The notes beneath the pieces were generated by a model. It was not told the origin of the DNA, did not search any database, and saw only the letters and a program-made list of their open reading frames with translations. 64,000 bases of DNA from Fodinibacter sp963695175 (GTDB lineage Bacteria > Actinomycetota > Actinomycetes > Actinomycetales > Dermatophilaceae). Positions within the stretch are counted from its first letter, which is position 1; each line of letters opens with the position of its first letter. The stretch is taken from positions 1,363,866 to 1,427,865 of the forward strand of contig CAVOGG010000004.1 of NCBI GenBank assembly GCA_963695175.1. The letters are read 5' to 3'. The position numbers were made by a program, and so were the translations under genes. This document shows positions 26,643 through 35,397 of the stretch, in pieces.

Positions 26643-27821
26643 GTGGATCTCTTCGAGTACCAGGCCCGTGACGTTTTCGAGAAGCACGGTGTGCCCGTGC
26701 TCGCAGGGGCGGTCGCGACCACCCCCGAGGAGGCCCGTGCCGCCGCCGAGCGGATCGGTGCCGCGAGCGGCGGCGTGACCGTCGTCAAGGCGCAGGTCAA
26801 GACCGGCGGACGCGGGAAGGCCGGGGGCGTCAAGGTCGCGAAGACCGCTGACGAGGCGGAGGAGCACGCGCGGGCGATCCTCGGCATGGACATCAAGGGC
26901 CACACCGTGCACCAGGTGATGATCGCCCAGGGTGCCCAGATCGACGAGGAGTACTACTTCTCGATCCTGCTGGACCGCGCGAACCGCACCTACCTCGCGA
27001 TGTGCTCGAAGGAGGGCGGCATGGACATCGAGCAGCTCGCCGTCGAGCGCCCCGAGGCGCTGGCCCGGGTGACCGTCGACCCCAACGTCGGCATCGACGA
27101 CGCCAAGGCCCGCGAGATCGTCACGGAGGCCGGCTTCGACGGCACGACCGCCGCCGCGATCGAGCCGGTGCTCAAGACGCTGTGGGCCGTCTACCGCGAC
27201 GAGGACGCCACGCTCGTCGAGGTCAACCCGCTCGTGCGCACCAAGGACGGCGACATCGTCGCGCTCGACGGCAAGGTCTCGCTCGACGCGAACGCCGGCT
27301 TCCGGCACCCCGAGCACGAGGCCCTCGAGGACCACGCCGAGACCGACCCGCTCGAGATGGCCGCCAAGGAGAAGGACCTCAACTACGTCAAGCTCGACGG
27401 CTCGGTCGGCATCATCGGCAACGGCGCCGGGCTGGTCATGAGCACCCTCGACGTCGTCGCCTACGCCGGTGAGGAGTTCGGCGGCCAGAAGCCGGCCAAC
27501 TTCCTCGACATCGGCGGCGGCGCGAGCGCCGAGGTGATGGCCAACGGGCTGCACATCATCCTGTCCGACCCGCAGGTCAAGAGCGTCTTCGTCAACGTCT
27601 TCGGCGGCATCACGGCCTGCGACGCCGTGGCCAACGGCATCGTCGGCGCGCTCGACGCCCTCGGCGAGGAGGAGGACCGCCCGCTGGTGGTGCGCCTCGA
27701 CGGCAACAACGTCGAGGAGGGCCGGCGCATCCTCGCCGAGCGCAACCACCCCCGCGTCCTCATCGAGGACACCATGGACGGCGCCGCCCGCAAGGCCGCC
27801 CAGCTGGCCTCCGGCAACTGA
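26643..27821 (+). CDS. sucC: succinyl-CoA synthetase beta subunit (ADP-forming)
   Basis: A 392-residue TCA-cycle enzyme starting at GTG 26643 (MDLFEYQARDVFEKHGVPV). The ATP-grasp domain has VVKAQVKTGGRGKAGGVK and VEVNPLVRTKDGDIVALD, and the C-terminal ligase domain has FLDIGGGASAEVMANGL and VFVNVFGGITACDAVA. With SucD it converts succinyl-CoA, ADP and phosphate to succinate, CoA and ATP. sucD follows after 31 nt. Length is as expected. Confidence 0.97.
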   Translation: MDLFEYQARDVFEKHGVPVLAGAVATTPEEARAAAERIGAASGGVTVVKAQVKTGGRGKAGGVKVAKTADEAEEHARAILGMDIKGHTVHQVMIAQGAQIDEEYYFSILLDRANRTYLAMCSKEGGMDIEQLAVERPEALARVTVDPNVGIDDAKAREIVTEAGFDGTTAAAIEPVLKTLWAVYRDEDATLVEVNPLVRTKDGDIVALDGKVSLDANAGFRHPEHEALEDHAETDPLEMAAKEKDLNYVKLDGSVGIIGNGAGLVMSTLDVVAYAGEEFGGQKPANFLDIGGGASAEVMANGLHIILSDPQVKSVFVNVFGGITACDAVANGIVGALDALGEEEDRPLVVRLDGNNVEEGRRILAERNHPRVLIEDTMDGAARKAAQLASGN

Positions 27822-27852
27822 CCCCACGAGCGCGAAGAGAGACACGACACCC

Positions 27853-28746
27853 ATGGCCATCTTCCTCACCGCAGACTCCAAGGTCATCGTCCAGGGCATG
27901 ACCGGCTCCGAGGGCATGAAGCACACCCAGCGGATGCTGCGCTCCGGCACCTCGATCGTCGGCGGCGTCAACCCCCGCAAGGCCGGCACCACCGTCGAGT
28001 TCGAGGGCGGCACCTCCGTGCCGGTGTTCGGCTCCGTCGCCGAGGCGATGGAGGCGACCGGCGCCGACGTCAGCGTCATCTTCGTGCCGGCCGCCTTCAC
28101 CAAGGCCGCCGCGACCGAGGCGATCGACGCCGGCATCCCGCTCGCCGTCGTCATCACCGAGGGCGTCGCCGTCAAGGACACCGCGGAGTTCTACAACTAC
28201 GCCAAGGAGAAGGGCACGACGCGGATCATCGGCCCGAACTGCCCCGGCCTGATCAGCCCCGGGGCGGCCAACGCCGGCATCATCCCCGCCGACATCTCGG
28301 GCACCGGCCGGATCGGCCTGGTCTCGAAGTCGGGCACGCTGACCTACCAGATGATGTACGAGCTGCGGGACTTCGGGTTCTCCACCGGCGTCGGCATCGG
28401 CGGCGACCCGATCATCGGCACCACGCACATCGACTGCCTCGAGGCGTTCCAGAACGACCCCGACACCGACGCGATCGTCATGATCGGCGAGATCGGTGGC
28501 GACGCCGAGGAGCGTGCGGCGGCCTACATCAAGGACCACGTCACCAAGCCGGTCGTCGGCTACGTCGCCGGGTTCACCGCTCCCGAGGGCAAGACCATGG
28601 GCCACGCCGGCGCCATCGTGTCCGGCTCGTCGGGCACCGCGCAGGGGAAGAAGGAGGCCCTCGAGGCCGCCGGGGTCAAGGTGGGCAGGACGCCCTCCGA
28701 GACCGCCGACCTGATGCGCGAGATCATGCAGGGGCTCTCCGCCTGA
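27853..28746 (+). CDS. sucD: succinyl-CoA synthetase alpha subunit
   Basis: A 297-residue subunit carrying the CoA-binding Rossmann domain (VQGMTGSEGMKHTQRML) and the phosphohistidine site in GKTMGHAGAIVSGSSGTAQG (His near residue 250). RIIGPNCPGLISPG and EIGGDAEERAAAYI are family signatures. It forms the active enzyme with the SucC encoded just upstream. It shares an ancient fold with FdrA encoded at 58 kb. Confidence 0.97.
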   Translation: MAIFLTADSKVIVQGMTGSEGMKHTQRMLRSGTSIVGGVNPRKAGTTVEFEGGTSVPVFGSVAEAMEATGADVSVIFVPAAFTKAAATEAIDAGIPLAVVITEGVAVKDTAEFYNYAKEKGTTRIIGPNCPGLISPGAANAGIIPADISGTGRIGLVSKSGTLTYQMMYELRDFGFSTGVGIGGDPIIGTTHIDCLEAFQNDPDTDAIVMIGEIGGDAEERAAAYIKDHVTKPVVGYVAGFTAPEGKTMGHAGAIVSGSSGTAQGKKEALEAAGVKVGRTPSETADLMREIMQGLSA

Positions 28747-28799
28747 CTCACTCCGCCGTTGGCGTCCACCGTGGTCCCCTCCGCGGTCCGCTGCAGGGT

Positions 28800-28879
28800 G
28801 GTGTGCGGACGCCCCCATCCGCACTCCCTCGCTGGCGCTCGGTCGCGCTCCCGCCAGTCCCATCCAGCGTCCGCACACC
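28800..28879. repeat. 13-bp inverted repeat enclosing 54 nt
   Basis: GGTGTGCGGACGC (28800-28812) and GCGTCCGCACACC (28867-28879) are perfect inverted repeats in the 256-nt gap between sucD and the DUF6350 gene. The interior holds TCCGCACTCC, similar to the ends of the 40-bp family C palindromes at 57 kb. It may be the sucCD terminator or a degenerate palindromic element. Nothing else was seen in this gap. Confidence 0.6.
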
Positions 28880-29002
28880 TCCCTGCTGCTCCCCGCTCGC
28901 TCCACGGTCGCCGCTCGCCGTTGTCGTGACTCCGGCTTCGTTTTGTCGGGGTGTCGGCGAGGCTCGGCCATGCTCGGGTGGTTCTCGCGCACACTGGTCG
29001 GG

Positions 29003-30250
29003 ATGTCTGTCAGTGACCGCCTCCGTTCCGTCCTGCCCGGCTCCGACGACCCCTCGGGGGATGCCGTGGAGCCGCCGGACGGGTCGCCCTGGTGGCGCGG
29101 TGCGATCGTCGGCGTGCTCACCGGGCTGACCTCGCTCGTCGTCGTCGTGGCGCCGGTGGTGCTCGCCTGGCTGGTGGAGCCGCTGTCCAGCGGTGACGGG
29201 TGGCAGGCCGCGGGCACGGGGGCCGCGCTGTGGCTCCTGGTGTCCGGGGCGAACCTGGCCGTCGGCGAGGTCACCATCTCGGTGGTGCCGCTGCTCGGCC
29301 TGGCGCTGCTCGTCGGGGTGGCCTGGCTCGGTGCCCGCGAGGCGATGGTCGACGTGTCCACCGACGGTGAGCACTGGCAGGGCACCCTGCCGCGCCCCCT
29401 GGCCGCCGCCCTCGGTGCATGGTGGGCCGGGTATGCCGTGGCCGTCGCCGGCGCGGTCGGACTGGCGGTCTCGGGCCCGTTCCGGGCCACGCCGCTGTCG
29501 CTCGTGCTGCCCGTGGTGGTCGTCCCGCTGCTGGCGCTCGTCCTGGCCCTGCGACCCGTCGCCCACGACGACCCGGACGTGCTCGGTCCGCGGCTCGGGA
29601 TGCCGTGGCTGCCCGACTCGGTGCGGCGCGCGGTGCGCCCCGGCCTCCTCGGCGCCGGGGTGCTGCTCGGCGTCGGACTCCTGGTCGTCCTCGCGATGGT
29701 TGCCCTCTCCTGGAACCAGGTGACCACCATCTCGACCGCCGTCGCGGCCGGTGGCCTCGGCAGCGTCGTGCTCGCCCTGGCCCAGGTCGCGTCGCTGCCG
29801 AACCTGGCGCTGTGGGCGGTGTCGTTCATGGCCGGGCCCGGGTTCCGGGTCGTCGAGGGCGGCTCGGTCGACTGGTCAGGCTCGAAGGGCGGGCTGCTGC
29901 CGATGGTGCCGGTGCTGGCCGCGCTGCCGCAGCCCGGCGACTTCCCGTGGTTCACCGTGCTGTCGGTGCTCGTCGTCGTCGCGGTCGGCGCCTTCGTGGC
30001 CCGCCGCGCGCTCACCGGGGTCGCACGGCTGTCCCGGCTGCGCACCAAGCTGGCCGTGGCCATGACGGCCTGCACCGTCACCGCCCTCACCCTGGCCGTC
30101 CTCGACCTGGTGGCCGGTGGGTCGGCCGGGCAGTTCCGGCTCTCGGCCGTGGGAGCCCCGACGGGCCGGCTGTTCCTCGCCCTGCTGTTCGAGCTGGGCA
30201 TCGGGGCGCTGGTCGTCGTGGTCCGTGACGCCTGGCGGCTGCGCCGGTGA
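29003..30250 (+). CDS. DUF6350 polytopic membrane protein
   Basis: A 415-residue protein with about ten membrane spans, for example VGVLTGLTSLVVVVAPVVLA, LLGAGVLLGVGLLVVLAMVA and FTVLSVLVVVAVGAFVA. The conserved loop PGFRVVEGGSVDWSGSKGG is typical of the actinobacterial DUF6350 family. These proteins usually lie between sucD and purN; function is unknown, with a cell-division link sometimes proposed. ATG 29003 (MSVSDRLRS) is preferred; ATG 28970 would add eleven residues. It overlaps the purN start by 4 nt. Confidence 0.82.
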   Translation: MSVSDRLRSVLPGSDDPSGDAVEPPDGSPWWRGAIVGVLTGLTSLVVVVAPVVLAWLVEPLSSGDGWQAAGTGAALWLLVSGANLAVGEVTISVVPLLGLALLVGVAWLGAREAMVDVSTDGEHWQGTLPRPLAAALGAWWAGYAVAVAGAVGLAVSGPFRATPLSLVLPVVVVPLLALVLALRPVAHDDPDVLGPRLGMPWLPDSVRRAVRPGLLGAGVLLGVGLLVVLAMVALSWNQVTTISTAVAAGGLGSVVLALAQVASLPNLALWAVSFMAGPGFRVVEGGSVDWSGSKGGLLPMVPVLAALPQPGDFPWFTVLSVLVVVAVGAFVARRALTGVARLSRLRTKLAVAMTACTVTALTLAVLDLVAGGSAGQFRLSAVGAPTGRLFLALLFELGIGALVVVVRDAWRLRR

Positions 30251-33015
30251 GTGACGGCCCCGCTCCGACCACCGAGCCGCTCGGGCTCGTCGTCCTCGTC
30301 TCGGGCTCGGGCAGCAACCTGCAGGCCCTGGTCGACGCCGCGGCCGAGCCCGGGGCCCCGTTCCGGGTGCTCGCCGTCGGGGCCGACCGCGACGGCACCG
30401 GCGGCGCCGAGCGTGCCGAGCGGGCCGGCATCCCGACGTTCGTCGTGCGGGTGCCCGACTACATGACGCGGGCCGACTGGGACCTCGACCTCGAGCGCCT
30501 CGTGGCGGAGCACGCGCCGGACCTGGTGGTCTCCGCCGGGTTCATGAAGGTGCTCGGTCCGGCTGTGCTCGGGGCGCACCGGGTGGTCAACACGCACCCC
30601 GCCCTGCTGCCGAGCTTCCCCGGGGCGCACGGGGTCCACGACGCGATGGCGCACGGGGTCAAGGTCACCGGGTGCACCTGCCACTGGGTCGACGCGGGCG
30701 TCGACACCGGCCCGATCATCGAACAGCGGGCCGTGCGGGTCGAGCCCGACGACACCGTCGAGAGCCTGCACGAGCGGATCAAGGTGGTCGAGCGCGAGAT
30801 GCTCGTCGACGTCGTGCGCGGCCTCGCGGCCGACCGGTCCTGGCGTGTAGCCGGGATGAGCGGCACCACGCACACCCTGCGCGGCGGAGGCAGCGCCCTG
30901 GTGCTCGCGCAGGCGGGCACCGGCCTGCCGCACGTGCTGCACTGGGGCGCCGACCTTCCCGATGCCGCCGTCGCCGACCTCGCGCTCGTCACCTCGGGGC
31001 CGGTGCCGCACAACGCGCTCGACGAGCCGTGGCCGCTGACCGTGCTCCCCACGTCCGGCGAGGGCTGGCTGGGCACGCCGGGGTATGCCGCGCACCGCGC
31101 CGGTGAGCGCACCGCCCCTCGCTGGGTGGCCACGCTCGAGAGTGGTGACGGGTCCGCGGAGGTGCGCGCGACGGCATCCGACGTGGGTGTCGAGGTCGTG
31201 CTGCGCTACCGGCTCGACGACCACGGCGTGCTCGTCGTCGAGTCGTCCCTGACCAACACCTCCGACGACTCCACGCCCCTCGACGTCGCCGCACTGCGGG
31301 CCGTGCTGCCGCTGCCCGCGCGTGCCGACGAGGTGCTCGACCTCACCGGGCGCTGGTGCCGCGAGCGCTCGCCGCAGCGCCGCCCCCTCGCCGACGGCAC
31401 CTGGCTTCGCACCGGGCGACGCGGCCGCACCGGGCACGACGCGACCCTGCTCATGGTCGTCGGCACGGCCGGGTTCGGCTTCCGCTCGGGCGAGGTGTGG
31501 GCCGCGCACACCGCGTGGAGCGGCAACCACGAGCACCTCGTCGAGCGACTGCCCGAGGGCGCCGGCCCGCACGCCGCAGTGCTGGGCGGCGGTGAGTCGC
31601 TCGCGGCGGGCGAGCTGCGCCTCGCGGCGGGGGAGACCTACGCCGCGCCGCCGGTGGTGTTCGTGCACTCGACCGAGGGCCTGGACGGGCTCACCCGCTC
31701 GCTCGTGCGGCACCAGCGGGCCCAGCCCGGGTACCGCACCGGCCCGCGCCCGCTCGTGCTCAACACCTGGGAGGCGGTCTACTTCGCCACCGACCTCGAG
31801 CACCTGAAGCGGCTGGCCGACACCGCCGCCTCGATCGGCGTCGAGCGCTTCGTCCTCGACGACGGGTGGTTCGGCTCCCGCCGCGACGACCACCGTGGCC
31901 TGGGTGACTGGCAGGTCTCCGCCGACGTGTGGCCCGACGGGCTCGGGCCGCTGGTCGACCACGTGAAGGGGCTGGGCCTGGAGTTCGGCCTGTGGTTCGA
32001 GCCGGAGATGGTCAACCTCGACTCCGACGTGGCCCGCGCCCACCCCGAGTGGGTCCTGGGGCCGGTCGCTGGGCCGCCGCTGCCGTCCCGGCGCCAGCAC
32101 GTGCTCGACCTCGCCAACCCCGACGCGTTCAGCTACGTGCTCGAGGCGATGAGCGCCGTGATCGGCGAGTACGCCGTCGACTTCGTGAAGTGGGACCACA
32201 ACCGCGACCTGCACGAGGCCGTGCGCACCGACGCCACCGGAACCGACCGCCCCGCGGTGCACGCCCAGACCCGCGCGGCGTACCGGCTGCTCGACGAGCT
32301 GCGGGCCCGGCACCCGGACCTCGAGATCGAGTCGTGCTCCAGCGGCGGGGCCCGGGTCGACCTCGGCGTGCTCGCCCGCACCGACCGGGTGTGGACCTCC
32401 GACTGCAACGACGCCCTCGAGCGGGTCGCCATCCAGCGCTGGACCGGGCTGCTCGTGCCCCCGGAGCGGATGGGCTCGCACGTCGGGCCCCCGCGGGCGC
32501 ACACGACGCACCGCGACCTCGACCTCTCGCTGCGGATGCTCGTCGCCCTCGGCGGCCACAGCGGGCTGGAGTGGGACATCACCACCTGCACTCCCGACGA
32601 GCTGGAGGTGCTCCGGGCCTGGTCGGGCCTCTACCGCGAGCTGCGGCCGCTGCTGCACGGCGGCGACGCCGTGCGCTCGGACCACCCGGGCGACGCCCTG
32701 CTGGTCAGCGGTGTCGTGGCTCCCGATCGGGCGGATGCCGTGTTCACCGTCGTCTCGACCGTCACCGGCCGCGGGGTCACGCCCGGCACGGTGCCGCTGC
32801 CGGGGCTCGACCCCGACCGCCGGTACCGGGTGCGGGTGCGCCAGGAGGCCGGCCTGCCGGCCACGGTGCAGACCGCGCCCCCGGCGTGGTGGACCGATGC
32901 CGTCGGCGACGGCCTCGTCGCCAGTGGAGCAGCCCTCGGCCGGGTCGGGCTCGCCCTGCCCGTGCTCGCCCCGGCCCAGGGCTTCCTGCTCCACCTGGTG
33001 GCCGTCGACGGGTGA
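30247..33015 (+). CDS. purN: PurN fused in frame to GH36 alpha-galactosidase
   Basis: One 922-residue open frame. Residues 1-203 are phosphoribosylglycinamide formyltransferase: phosphate loop SGSGSNLQAL, catalytic Asn and His in VVNTHPALLPSFPGAHG, and Asp in VDAGVDTGPII. It performs the third step of purine synthesis with 10-formyl-THF. From Met204 (ATG 30856) the protein is a complete GH36 alpha-galactosidase of about 719 residues: LDDGWFGSRRDD, nucleophile Asp in DFVKWDHNRDL and acid/base Asp in RVWTSDCNDALERVAIQRW. The PurN stop is missing. TAG occurs one frame away at 30848-30850, just before ATG 30856, so a one-base indel would turn this into two coupled genes. No linker separates the parts. 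Fusion or sequencing artefact cannot be decided here. Confidence 0.85.
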   Translation: MSDGPAPTTEPLGLVVLVSGSGSNLQALVDAAAEPGAPFRVLAVGADRDGTGGAERAERAGIPTFVVRVPDYMTRADWDLDLERLVAEHAPDLVVSAGFMKVLGPAVLGAHRVVNTHPALLPSFPGAHGVHDAMAHGVKVTGCTCHWVDAGVDTGPIIEQRAVRVEPDDTVESLHERIKVVEREMLVDVVRGLAADRSWRVAGMSGTTHTLRGGGSALVLAQAGTGLPHVLHWGADLPDAAVADLALVTSGPVPHNALDEPWPLTVLPTSGEGWLGTPGYAAHRAGERTAPRWVATLESGDGSAEVRATASDVGVEVVLRYRLDDHGVLVVESSLTNTSDDSTPLDVAALRAVLPLPARADEVLDLTGRWCRERSPQRRPLADGTWLRTGRRGRTGHDATLLMVVGTAGFGFRSGEVWAAHTAWSGNHEHLVERLPEGAGPHAAVLGGGESLAAGELRLAAGETYAAPPVVFVHSTEGLDGLTRSLVRHQRAQPGYRTGPRPLVLNTWEAVYFATDLEHLKRLADTAASIGVERFVLDDGWFGSRRDDHRGLGDWQVSADVWPDGLGPLVDHVKGLGLEFGLWFEPEMVNLDSDVARAHPEWVLGPVAGPPLPSRRQHVLDLANPDAFSYVLEAMSAVIGEYAVDFVKWDHNRDLHEAVRTDATGTDRPAVHAQTRAAYRLLDELRARHPDLEIESCSSGGARVDLGVLARTDRVWTSDCNDALERVAIQRWTGLLVPPERMGSHVGPPRAHTTHRDLDLSLRMLVALGGHSGLEWDITTCTPDELEVLRAWSGLYRELRPLLHGGDAVRSDHPGDALLVSGVVAPDRADAVFTVVSTVTGRGVTPGTVPLPGLDPDRRYRVRVRQEAGLPATVQTAPPAWWTDAVGDGLVASGAALGRVGLALPVLAPAQGFLLHLVAVDG

Positions 33016-33086
33016 CGCGCTTCGGGTGACGCCCAGCCGGGTGACGCGCCGCCGGGGAGGCGCGCCGGGTGACGCGCTTCGGGTGA
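33012..33086. repeat. degenerate direct repeats of GGGTGACGC
   Basis: Copies of GGGTGACGC or GGGTGACAC, several followed by GCTTC or CGCC, run from the end of the galactosidase gene to just before the PPOX gene. A 20-nt unit, GGGTGACGCGCTTCGGGTGA, is present twice about 57 nt apart. It probably arose by local duplication. Confidence 0.6.
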
Positions 33087-33098
33087 CACACTCGCGGC

Positions 33099-33524
33099 GT
33101 GGCCACCGACCCCGCCGAGCTGACCCCGGCATCCCTCGCCTTCATGACCGAGCGGCACCTGGCGACCTTCACGACACTGCGCCGCGACGGCTCGCCCCAC
33201 GCGGTGCCGGTCGGCTTCACCTGGGACGCCGAGGGGCTCGTCGCCCGGGTCATCGCCAGCCGGGGCAGCGCCAAGGTGGTGCAGGCCCGAGCCGGTCGTC
33301 GCGCGGCCCTGACCCAGTACGACGGCCGGCGCTGGATCAGCCTCGAGGGCACCACCCGGGTGCTCGAGGACGCGGCGTCCGTGCACGACGCGGAGCAGCG
33401 GTACGCCGTGCGCTACCGCCGGCCCCGCCCCAACCCCGAGCGGGTGGTCGTCGTGCTCGACGTCGACCGGGTGCTCGGCGGCGCGTGGCCCGCCGACCTG
33501 CCCCCGTCCCCCTACGCCACCTGA
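33099..33524 (+). CDS. PPOX-class F420-dependent oxidoreductase
   Basis: A 141-residue split-barrel flavin/deazaflavin-binding protein: LTPASLAFMTERHLATFTTL, DGSPHAVPVGFTW, GSAKVVQARAGRRAALTQYDG and WISLEGTTRVLED match the PNPOx-like F420-dependent (FDOR-B type) family. The redox substrate is unknown. The GTG start lies 6 nt after a CACACT -10-like box, suggesting a leaderless mRNA. Together with the galactosidase it separates purN from purH, which usually adjoin in related genomes. Confidence 0.85.
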   Translation: MATDPAELTPASLAFMTERHLATFTTLRRDGSPHAVPVGFTWDAEGLVARVIASRGSAKVVQARAGRRAALTQYDGRRWISLEGTTRVLEDAASVHDAEQRYAVRYRRPRPNPERVVVVLDVDRVLGGAWPADLPPSPYAT

Positions 33525-33529
33525 CCGCT

Positions 33530-33553
33530 CCTTTCTCGCCCGATGCGGGAACC
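33530..33553. repeat. family B element, partial copy
   Basis: CCTTTCTCGCCCGATGCGGGAACC matches the 5' end of the family B elements at 55455 and 60939 and the inverted partial copy at 63092. It lies between the PPOX stop codon and the ZTP riboswitch. Confidence 0.5.
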
Positions 33554-33605
33554 CATGGACCGTCGGCAGGGGCTCGGGCTGAGCAGCCGGCACTGCGCTC
33601 GCCGG

Positions 33606-33611
33606 TAGACT
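33606..33611 (+). promoter_or_regulatory. -10 box TAGACT for purH
   Basis: TAGACT would start transcription near 33618, exactly at the 5' end of the ZTP riboswitch fold. Confidence 0.55.
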
Positions 33612-33617
33612 CTGCGG

Positions 33618-33690
33618 CGACGACTGGCGAGGGTGGGTCACCACCGGGAAGTCACACGTCGGGGCATCGCCCGCCTGGGTGCCCCGGAGC
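33618..33690 (+). promoter_or_regulatory. ZTP (pfl) riboswitch upstream of purH
   Basis: The leader has the conserved ZTP-motif parts in order: CGACTGGCGA (33621-33630), ACCACCGGG (33640-33648), and a terminal stem GGGGCA (33661-33666) with TGCCCC (33680-33685) whose loop carries the ZTP-binding CCGCCTGGG (33671-33679). The known class senses ZMP/ZTP, which builds up when 10-formyl-THF is low, and turns on purine and one-carbon genes. PurH uses ZMP as substrate, so the context fits. No T-run follows; control may be translational, since the purH ribosome site lies 20-30 nt downstream. Confidence 0.88.
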
Positions 33691-33720
33691 TTGACCGACC
33701 CGACCCCGCAAGGAGCTCCA

Positions 33721-35349
33721 ATGTCCGCCGCCGTCTCCACCCCCGGCCCGTCGCAGGACGTCCGCCCGGTGCGCCGCGCCCTCGTCTCCGTCTACGACAA
33801 GACCGGCCTCGAGGGTCTGGTCCGCGGCCTGCACGACGCCGGCGTCGCGCTGGTCTCCACCGGCGGCTCGGCCGCGCTCATCGAGTCGCTGGGCCTGCCG
33901 GTGACCAAGGTCGAGGACCTCACCGGCTTCCCCGAGTGCCTCGAGGGCCGGGTCAAGACGCTGCACCCGCGGGTGCACGCCGGCATCCTCGCCGACACCC
34001 GCAAGCCCGACCACGTCGCCCAGCTGGCCGACCTCGGCGTCGAGGCGTTCGAGCTCGTCGTGGTCAACCTCTACCCGTTCGCCGCGACCGTCGCCTCGGG
34101 CGCCACCCCCGACGAGTGCGTCGAGCAGATCGACATCGGCGGCCCCTCGATGGTCCGCGCGGCGGCCAAGAACCACCCGAGCGTCGCCGTCGTCACCGAC
34201 CCGTCGACCTACGACGCGGTGCTGGATGCCGTGCGCGGCGGCGGTTTCACCCTCGAGCAGCGCAAGCGCCTGGCCGCTCAGGCGTTCGTGCACACCGCCA
34301 CCTACGACGTGCACGTGGCGTCGTGGATGGGCAACGCCTACACCGACAGCTCCGACGGCACCGGCTTCCCCGCCTGGGTCGGCGCCACCTGGCAGCGCGC
34401 CACGGTGCTCCGCTACGGCGAGAACCCGCACCAGCACGCGGCCCTCTACACCAACGGCTTCCAGCCTCAGCCGGCCCTCGCCCAGGCGACCCAGCTGCAC
34501 GGCAAGGAGATGTCGTACAACAACTACGTCGACGCGGATGCCGCCGTGCGCGCCGCCTACGACCACGGTGACCAGCCGACGGTGGCCGTCATCAAGCACG
34601 CCAACCCGTGCGGCATCGCCGTCGGCTCCGACATCGCCGACGCGCACCGCAAGGCCCACGAGTGCGACCCGGTCTCGGCCTTCGGCGGCATCATCGCCAC
34701 CAACCGCCCGGTGACCGTCGAGATGGCCCGCACCGTCGCCGACATCTTCACCGAGGTCGTCGTCGCGCCCGGGTTCGACGACGACGCCCTCGAGGTGCTC
34801 ACCGCGAAGAAGAACATCCGGCTGCTCGAGTGCGCCGCCCCCGCGCGCACCGGCGCCGAGATCCGGCCGATCGGCGGCGGCCTGCTCATGCAGCACCGCG
34901 ACACCGTGGACGCCGTCGTCACCGACGAGTCCGGCTCGGTCGTGGGCGGCGACGACGCGGCCAGCTGGCGCCTGGTGTCGGGGGAGCCGGCCGACGACGC
35001 CACCCTCGCCGACCTCCAGTTCGCCTGGCGCGCCGTGCGCGCGGTGAAGTCGAACGCGATCCTGCTGGCGCGTGGCGGTGCCTCGGTCGGCATCGGCATG
35101 GGCCAGGTCAACCGGGTCGACTCCTGCCACCTCGCCGTCTCGCGAGCGGGTGAGGAGCGCGCGCGTGGCGCCGTCGCGGCATCCGACGCGTTCTTCCCCT
35201 TCGCCGACGGGCTCCAGGTGCTGCTCGACGCCGGGGTGCGCGCGGTCGTGGCCCCCGGTGGCTCGATGCGCGACGCCGAGGTGGTCGAGGCCGCCCAGGC
35301 GGCCGGGGTCACGCTGTACTTCACCGGAACCCGGCACTTCGCGCACTGA
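33721..35349 (+). CDS. purH: AICAR transformylase/IMP cyclohydrolase
   Basis: A 542-residue bifunctional enzyme for the last two steps of IMP synthesis. The N-terminal MGS-like IMP cyclohydrolase has ALVSVYDKTGLEGLV, STGGSAALIESLG and GRVKTLHPRVHAGIL. The C-terminal transformylase has YGENPHQHAALY, VIKHANPCGIAVG (catalytic Lys-His), CDPVSAFGGIIATN and SDAFFPFADGLQVLLDAG. ATG 33721 follows AAGGAGCTCC; the longer frame from 33679 would start inside the riboswitch. It is preceded by a ZTP riboswitch. Confidence 0.97.
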   Translation: MSAAVSTPGPSQDVRPVRRALVSVYDKTGLEGLVRGLHDAGVALVSTGGSAALIESLGLPVTKVEDLTGFPECLEGRVKTLHPRVHAGILADTRKPDHVAQLADLGVEAFELVVVNLYPFAATVASGATPDECVEQIDIGGPSMVRAAAKNHPSVAVVTDPSTYDAVLDAVRGGGFTLEQRKRLAAQAFVHTATYDVHVASWMGNAYTDSSDGTGFPAWVGATWQRATVLRYGENPHQHAALYTNGFQPQPALAQATQLHGKEMSYNNYVDADAAVRAAYDHGDQPTVAVIKHANPCGIAVGSDIADAHRKAHECDPVSAFGGIIATNRPVTVEMARTVADIFTEVVVAPGFDDDALEVLTAKKNIRLLECAAPARTGAEIRPIGGGLLMQHRDTVDAVVTDESGSVVGGDDAASWRLVSGEPADDATLADLQFAWRAVRAVKSNAILLARGGASVGIGMGQVNRVDSCHLAVSRAGEERARGAVAASDAFFPFADGLQVLLDAGVRAVVAPGGSMRDAEVVEAAQAAGVTLYFTGTRHFAH

Positions 35350-35397
35350 CCTTCGCGGTCCGCGCGCGCGACGTCGAGGCGGATGCCGTCGCTCGCC

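Noticed and set aside
27760..33132. 1790-residue open frame on the minus strand
   Set aside because: It lies antisense to sucD, DUF6350, purN-GH36 and PPOX genes with clear motifs; long antisense frames are expected at this GC content.
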